From contig OW121855.1 in assembly GCA_933228895.1 (NCBI GenBank), positions 42,918,698 to 42,982,697 of the forward strand: a DNA stretch of 64,000 bases. The letters are read 5' to 3'. Under the pieces are notes generated by a model. The model did not search any database, had not been told where the DNA came from, and saw nothing but the letters and a program-made list of their open reading frames with translations. Below, piece after piece: positions 58,341 to 64,000 of the stretch. Source of the stretch: Platycnemis pennipes. Its lineage: Eukaryota > Arthropoda > Insecta > Odonata > Platycnemididae. A program made the position numbers and the translations under genes. Each line of letters opens with the position of its first letter. The stretch's first letter is position 1.

Positions 58341-60110
58341 CACTTGAGGAGCCTCTTATCCCGTCCCGCGCCTATTCGCTTTAAGTACTTCTCTATAAAG
58401 GAATTAATTAAATTGTTTGTTTCTCAACGGGAACTCTCAAGTATCCTGACCGTTTAATCTATATTATTTTCCTTGTCTCTTTTTGAATAATATATTTCGG
58501 CAGCATCTACAACTCCATACAATTCGTCTAAAATTTTTATGGAGTTTCTCTGATTGTTTCTCCATATGGCAATGCCCAATATATTACGTTAAAGCCTTGT
58601 AAACAGAAAAAAATAAGACTTAACTTCCCTTGTGTGACTTCCATAACTCCATAAATGTATCAATCTATCCTTGTTGTCTTGGCTATTATTCTAAATGCCG
58701 TAGTCGGTTTCATGCTGTCTCAAAAACCTCGGACAAATATTCGTCTCATAAACCTCAAAAAATATTCGTCTGCATTAAATTCTACGAATTAATCGATAAG
58801 GACACTTCCCTATAAATATACCTTGATTTTAAGAACTATATTTTAGTAAATACATTCTAATTATGTCTTTTTGACTCCCATTTACAGATATTTATATATG
58901 ACAGCATTTTTCATTCCCTGAAATTAGATTTCTTTTTTCTATTCAGTCTAAAAATATCATTGAGCATGCATTTATTACAATTATTACATTCACACGTTTC
59001 ATTTTAAACTCTGAGCTTTAATCTCAGCCAGGTATTTTAATAATTCTATGAAATAGTAGATTCTATTTGGACCTATCATCGGCGGGTGACACCAATTACT
59101 TCAACTGCGTTACTCCATGTTCCTACAATCATCGATATTGTAGTGTTTTACTTGTGGCCGTCACGACAGAGTTCGTATGTAAATGTATTACATTATTTCG
59201 AAAGCAGTATCTTTCAAATATTTATTGCGTTTTCTCTCTGAAGGTGCTCACAATTGATTAATAAATTATGTAAGTATATCAAACATTAATGAATGAAGTA
59301 AATATGAGAATAAATATGTCATTTCTTTCCTCTTTTATCCAAGGCATGAATTTACTACTTCAGTAAAAGCTTGGCAATACCGTGTTACTTGTGAACTTTA
59401 CCCTTGGTGGCACATAAGGATGGAGAGCAAGTTATTTGTGTGAGGGCACAAAAGAAGTAAGTACGAGCATGACACCCAGTTTTTTATACCCTAATGAAGT
59501 CTATGTACCTAGAATGAGACCGTTCTCAATCATTGAGAGTTTTGCGCTCTTCTCGATATCATTGCGATCAACCTTGCCATTTCTTGGTCACTTCGTGATC
59601 TGTTCGCTCTTTCTTCCTCTAAGACTTCATTTCCCAATATTTTAAACTCTTGGGTGCAAAAACTCGTGCAATCCTGCTTAAATATTATGCCTTCATATTT
59701 ACCTTAGGCTCAAGCATAGGCTAAATAGATTGAACAGTGTCAGCTTTCTCTACGTGGAATTTCTTCACTGCGTAAAGAGAAGACAATTAACTTTGTTAAT
59801 TCTACTTAAAGCGTATTGTATTCGCGACCTTCGCGCCTTGCTATCGGAACCTTGTGCTATCAGAAGCTATCTGGCAACCTGATGATGGCATGAAGAGTCA
59901 AAACCCAGTTCTTGAATACAATTCATTTTTTATGGAATACACAAAGATAATTTCATTTACTTTCGGCTTCGGCTGAATGGTGCTCAGTTGAACAAATCCG
60001 TTGAAGCACCGGTAACTTACTATCATGTCAGTTTCCTTGGGAAGCGTCCCGGACTATATGTGTATGCCTGGTGACTGAGGGTATTTTTCCCTAACATTTT
60101 AAATTATTTC
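58341..60110. other. Non-coding stretch, nothing recognised
   Basis: AT-rich with frames of 69 codons or fewer and no repeats detected. Confidence 0.45.
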
Positions 60111-60800
60111 GTCCTTGAATCCGAGTGTAAGACTTAGTGAGTACGTCGCTGCATCCGATTCGATACGCTCCGAGAGTAAAATCCGACTTTCGCGGCTTCG
60201 ATGCGGACCTTTCCGTGCACACGTAGGTTACTCACTCCTTAACGTCGGTTCCGGACCACAAAGGGTGGAGCGAGAGAGATAGAGAGAGAGTAAGATGCTG
60301 GGGATGGAGAGGGAAGGGTCGTTCCCCACGGATTGAGTCGTAAGTGTGTACGTCGTGCTTTTTCTGTGAGGCATGCGAATGCAACCAAGGCTGCCTCGAT
60401 TGGGCTCCCAACAATGGTCCATTATGCTCGCGAGTGGGGATATATTTTCGCGTAGAAGGGATCGTGGAAAGAGGAAGGGCAGGGTTGGTGGGGGGGTTGA
60501 GGGAGGAGGTGGAGGGCGGAGAATTAGGGCTCACGACCGGCCTCGAACAGTCCGCACGGAGTTCGCCTTCAAAGGCCTCCTCGGAGGCAGTTGGGCAACG
60601 CGGTCGAAATTCCACGGTGGGAGAGGGAAACAAATGACTCGCGGGCGTGCGACCACGCCCACCCAGACTCCCCACCCTCTCCCGTTGCGTGCCGCGCAGT
60701 CCTCGATGAAGTGCGGGTGGACACGACAGGCATGTCTCAACCTCGACGCATCCATCTCTCCCTTGCTGTTGAATAACTTGTTCACGCCGCATCAAATCCT
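60111..60800. other. CpG-rich block with GA repeat and overlapping frames
   Basis: GC-rich throughout, with a (GA)n-like stretch at about 60270-60292. A 187-codon minus frame (60232-60795) overlaps plus frames of 97 and 173 codons. The translations are Pro/Ser/Arg/Gly-rich without motifs. A first-exon or promoter role is plausible, but no transcript structure can be drawn. Confidence 0.35.
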
Positions 60801-62998
60801 AATTTTGCCTATGGTTCTATTATCCATCGGCTCGTTGTTATACCAAGCTAAAGTAGGTTTAGTTTGCCTTAAATTATTGACTCTTTCTAAGTGATCCACT
60901 TAAACCAAGCATTGGGTCACCAAGGATCACCACTCCTTTCTCTTCCCGTTTTTTCTTCTATCGTGATCTTCTTGATTTCATTTTTCCTGATAACTTTCTC
61001 CCACTGGCCTATCTCCTTATACTTACCGATATCCGTCCTTTCCTCCATACATATCTTAAGGTCTACGTCGTTAGCTTAATGTTTAAATGTCTTATTTTTC
61101 TCCATTGTTCTCCAAAACCAAATATACTCTACTTCCAGTTCATCCTCGTCCTTCTACTGAAGAGTCCTTCAGGTTCACTCCCATGCCATATTCCTCACTG
61201 TTGGCTTTAATATACCATAGAATTTGAATATTCGCAACATTATAAAAATGGATATTCTGACGATCAATGTAGGTTTGAGTGGGCATGAGAATATTTTTAC
61301 GTGTTCCGTTACAGCCGAATACTCCTTATCTTCACAAATTTTCTTCTTTATCTCAGCATATTTCCTACCACTCTCCACCCTATCTAAATAAGACTTCCTG
61401 CCACTTCCTCCATCCAAATCTCTCTCGCCCTTCGCAACCTTCGAAAAAACTGAAACATTCAGTTACCGTGCTCTTTATGCCAGCCTCTTCGTTGGTTCTT
61501 CTACATTGCAGTACACCCTTTTTTATATTTTCTTCTGGCTTTCATACTGCCATACCTCATTACCTCATTCTCCTTTGCTTCATCACACGATTTGAGTTTC
61601 ACCATTTTCTTCCATCTATTCTTGAAGAAAACCTATAATTTCATAAATAATATGTATTTATTACATCTCGCATCATTAATTAATTAGTTAATTTTCCCAA
61701 GGTTTATGTAAAATAAATTTACTGGATCGTAACTCTGAATTTCACTTGATGAAATGTTGTTTTTTACTCGATAAAAGGATGTTCTCTCTTGATTACATTG
61801 CTATCCAAAGGCAATGAAGGAATCAGTGGTACATTTCAATAACTTCTCTAAGCCTTCAATACTGTCGCAAAGCCAACTTCTCGCGCAGTTTATTGTTAAT
61901 ATTCTAAGGTGCATTTTTTTCCATTTGATGTTTTACCACGAGAAATGTCAGTAGGAGTGCATAAACGATCTGATTTTTCAATTTATTCAGTATGAGAGAT
62001 TTGAGTGCTGTTGTTGAAGCAGCACACTAAACTATCAGTTGGGTTCCTAGTGGTGTTCTTAGATTTCATGAGAATACGTGTGCACACTTTCTAATGAGCT
62101 CCTGCCGATCAAATCAAAATCCCGCAATTTTCGGCCTCATTACGTCACACACTCATTTGGTGATCTGGAGTACTGCCATTCGCGTTTGAGTCGTTCTTGT
62201 GGAAATAAGCTTTAAGTTTATCGTACGCAATGAACTGTTACTTTCACTATGTCACTTTTTCAGCTCTATATCTTGCCACACCATTGACGTAAGTGAAGTT
62301 AGGAAAGTAGCTTGTTCACGCACGGTAATCCAGATTTTGATTAGCTGGGAAGCAGGAATGTAGTGAGAGGGAGCTCGAGATTGTGATCATTTACGTAAAT
62401 GCCATTAAAAACTGCCACGAGAATGACATTGAAGATAGGTAGCATGTCGCTACAGTATAAGTGTGTCTTATAGACTGATCCATCATGTATGCATTGCATT
62501 ATATGAATTACATATTTCATTTCAAGGCGCTGGTGTTGTTTGTCTGAGCCATTTTGTTCTGCGGACCAATACGCTTGAATAAAATTTTGCCAAAATTCCA
62601 TAGGTCAATTTAATATTTTACAGGCTATAAATTAATCTAAAAGGTAGCGCTTTTTCATCTATGATTATTGACCAACAGAGTTGTTTAATTACGACCATCC
62701 ATGCGTCACATCCTCTTCCTGTTGCGCACACTTAAGAATATCCTACATTTCCTTTGGCTTTCCGAATGAAAAATAATACCTGTGGAATCAAGAACGAGGA
62801 TAAAGTCGAAGCGCAAGTTATCAGCTATAGATAACACCATTATGTTCCTCTTCGGATACTGAAGAGTTAAGTGCATACTTTACGCACTGCAGTATCGTAC
62901 ATTGTTGAATTTTTTCCAGTTGGATTGCAGTGTCGACAGATAATAAATTCTTTGACTGATGATTTTAGGCTTCACTATGTGGAGCCTCGACGTATCGG
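60801..62998. other. Non-coding stretch, nothing recognised
   Basis: The 119-codon plus frame at 61279-61638 overlaps an 80-codon minus frame, and neither is recognisable. The remainder is AT-rich. Confidence 0.4.
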
Positions 62999-63146
62999 AA
63001 CACTTTTTACGATCCACTAGAGAGATAGTTTGAGTACAACATAGGTTTCGTTACATAATTATATCATCAGGTTATTATAATGTTATTATGTAGCGAAACC
63101 CGGATCGTACTAAATAATTCTCTCTAGTGGACCGCACAAAGTGTAC
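62999..63146. mobile_element. Foldback MITE, about 148 bp
   Basis: The left arm (ACACTTTTTACGATCCACTA, then GAGAGA, then GTTTCGTTACATAA) and the right arm are imperfect reverse complements over about 60 bp. The right arm, in reverse complement, reads ACACTTTGTGCGGTCCACTA, GAGAGA, GTTTCGCTACATAA. An AT-rich centre with ATCATCAGG separates them. The arms differ by a handful of substitutions and small indels. No target duplication was identified. Confidence 0.75.
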
Positions 63147-63870
63147 TTTTTTAAAATGTCTTAATTCAATTTTAAATATCATTGGCTCTTTATATTGAAG
63201 ATATCGTAGCCACCAAAATGATTCCGGATCAGTAGGAACCGTCAGATGACAAATAAAACGGCGCAGTTTGATCGACGGGGAGGAATTGAAAGCCCATCTT
63301 TTTGAGTTTCACCTGTATATCTCCAGTCATAAAAGGATTCCTAGTCAAGGGCGAAAAGTTATTCTTCCCAGTTTGGTTTAATGTGATAGAGCATGCTTGC
63401 TTAATAAAATTAGCTATTTTAAACCGTGGATAAGAACCTCGCAATATGTACCAAAATTCACTCTCTAGTGCGTGAGTTCCTCATTTCATCATTCATGGGC
63501 GATCGGTTCTGCATTCCGTGATTCTGGTTTCTCGGCGCGCACTCTTCGCGCGAAAAAAGAAGGAAGAGAGCTTGTGATCGGTTAATTTCGCCGTTAATCG
63601 GCTTGGGCGAAACAAGCACGAAAATCCGCGCCGTCAAACGGGACATTCCACCGACCACTCTCATTCCCACTTCTCTCCCACGCCCGTTTAACCACTACTT
63701 CTTGGAGAGCCCTCACCAGCACTTCGTTGCCCTCCTCCACCAAACGACGTCGGGGCGCCACCGTCGAACAACCCTCTCCGTTCTGAGAGGACTTTCACTG
63801 CGCGCCCCAGATATAATATTCTCTCTCTCTTTATCTCATTCTTCGTTTTTCTTTCCCCAATTTTCTCTCT
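63147..63870. other. Non-coding, becoming CpG-rich after 63460
   Basis: Frames of 71 and 70 codons (minus) and 96 codons (plus, 63603-63893) are unrecognised. The CpG-rich half ends in a (TC)n stretch near 63815-63870 immediately before the 5S-like sequence. Confidence 0.35.
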
Positions 63871-63962
63871 CTCCGTTAGATCACCGAAGTTAAGCAACGT
63901 TGGGCCCGGGCAGAGGTTGGATGGGTGACCCTCCTTCATACCTCTACCGCGGTGCTCTTGTC
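63871..63962 (+). pseudogene. 5S rRNA-like sequence, 5'-truncated
   Basis: GATCACCGAAGTTAAGCAAC (63879-63898) and TTGGATGGGTGACC (63917-63930) match conserved 5S rRNA internal-control-region sequence. ACCGCGGTGCT near 63946-63956 resembles the 3' end. The first roughly 25-30 bases of 5S are absent, replaced by pyrimidine-rich DNA, and the stretch between the C box and the 3' end is diverged. This is a 5S pseudogene or the head of a 5S-derived SINE. The window ends 38 bases later, so a downstream SINE body cannot be tested. Confidence 0.8.
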
Positions 63963-64000
63963 CCCTGACTGCGAGAGGCTAAATGTGAGTTGGCAAATTG

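Noticed and set aside
60232..60795. 187-codon minus-strand frame
   Set aside because: It lies in a CpG-rich block with long overlapping plus-strand frames and has no recognisable motif. Lack of stops is explained by base composition.

Overview
This window reads as eukaryotic nuclear DNA, most likely from an arthropod and probably an insect. It is AT-rich and has no operons, no dense coding and no ribosome-binding-site pattern. Most of its recognisable content is decayed transposable elements. I could not name the species. I found no host protein-coding gene, intact tRNA gene, CRISPR array or bacterial-type locus that I can support, so I treat the window as intergenic or intronic sequence. Several short CpG-rich blocks (near 2.1, 14.9, 16.9, 22.7, 53.1, 56.7, 58.2, 60.5 and 63.6 kb) could be promoters, first exons or UTRs. 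The best promoter-like arrangements are at 2.08 kb (+) and 16.73-16.84 kb (+).

The mobile content falls into layers. (1) One non-LTR retrotransposon family (CR1/L2-like, jockey superfamily in the broad sense) has five copies: 3'-end stubs at 23.6 and 42.4 kb, a decayed minus-strand copy at 24.1-24.6 kb, a minus-strand copy A at 43.7-46.7 kb, and a plus-strand copy B at 46.7-48.6 kb. B keeps an uninterrupted 557-codon reverse-transcriptase frame with intact catalytic aspartates. A and B stand head to head. A is interrupted by a second, unrelated LINE (C, 45.52-46.63 kb) that is flanked by a duplication of about 40 bp. (2) At least four 3' scraps of a third LINE family lie at 12.6, 20.2-20.5, 36.9-37.2 and 39.5-39.8 kb. 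(3) A tRNA-headed SINE family with a shared body occurs at 3.7, 5.1, 23.7, 38.6 and 42.7 kb, with weaker or head-only relatives elsewhere.

(4) DNA-transposon remnants include a 1.18-kb hAT-type element at 25.3-26.5 kb, a short hAT-type MITE at 17.7-17.9 kb, a MITE with TTA duplications at 52.0-52.3 kb, and several foldback/hairpin MITEs at 3.0-3.5, 9.15-9.27, 13.54-13.75 and 63.0-63.15 kb. A possible 3.6-kb element at 31.4-35.0 kb is bounded by diverged inverted repeats; inside it are an orphan open frame with a C-terminal zinc-finger-like tail and an unusual cluster of GTCGGAAT octamers. (5) A 5'-truncated 5S rRNA-like sequence sits at the right edge (63.87-63.96 kb) and keeps the internal Pol III promoter boxes.

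The strongest observations are the nested LINE-in-LINE insertion, the 3' stem-loop plus hexamer tail shared by the CR1/L2-like copies, the SINE family, and the 31.4-35.0 kb inverted-repeat region. I see no convincing new cellular system. The intervals between these features look like unique, non-coding AT-rich sequence.
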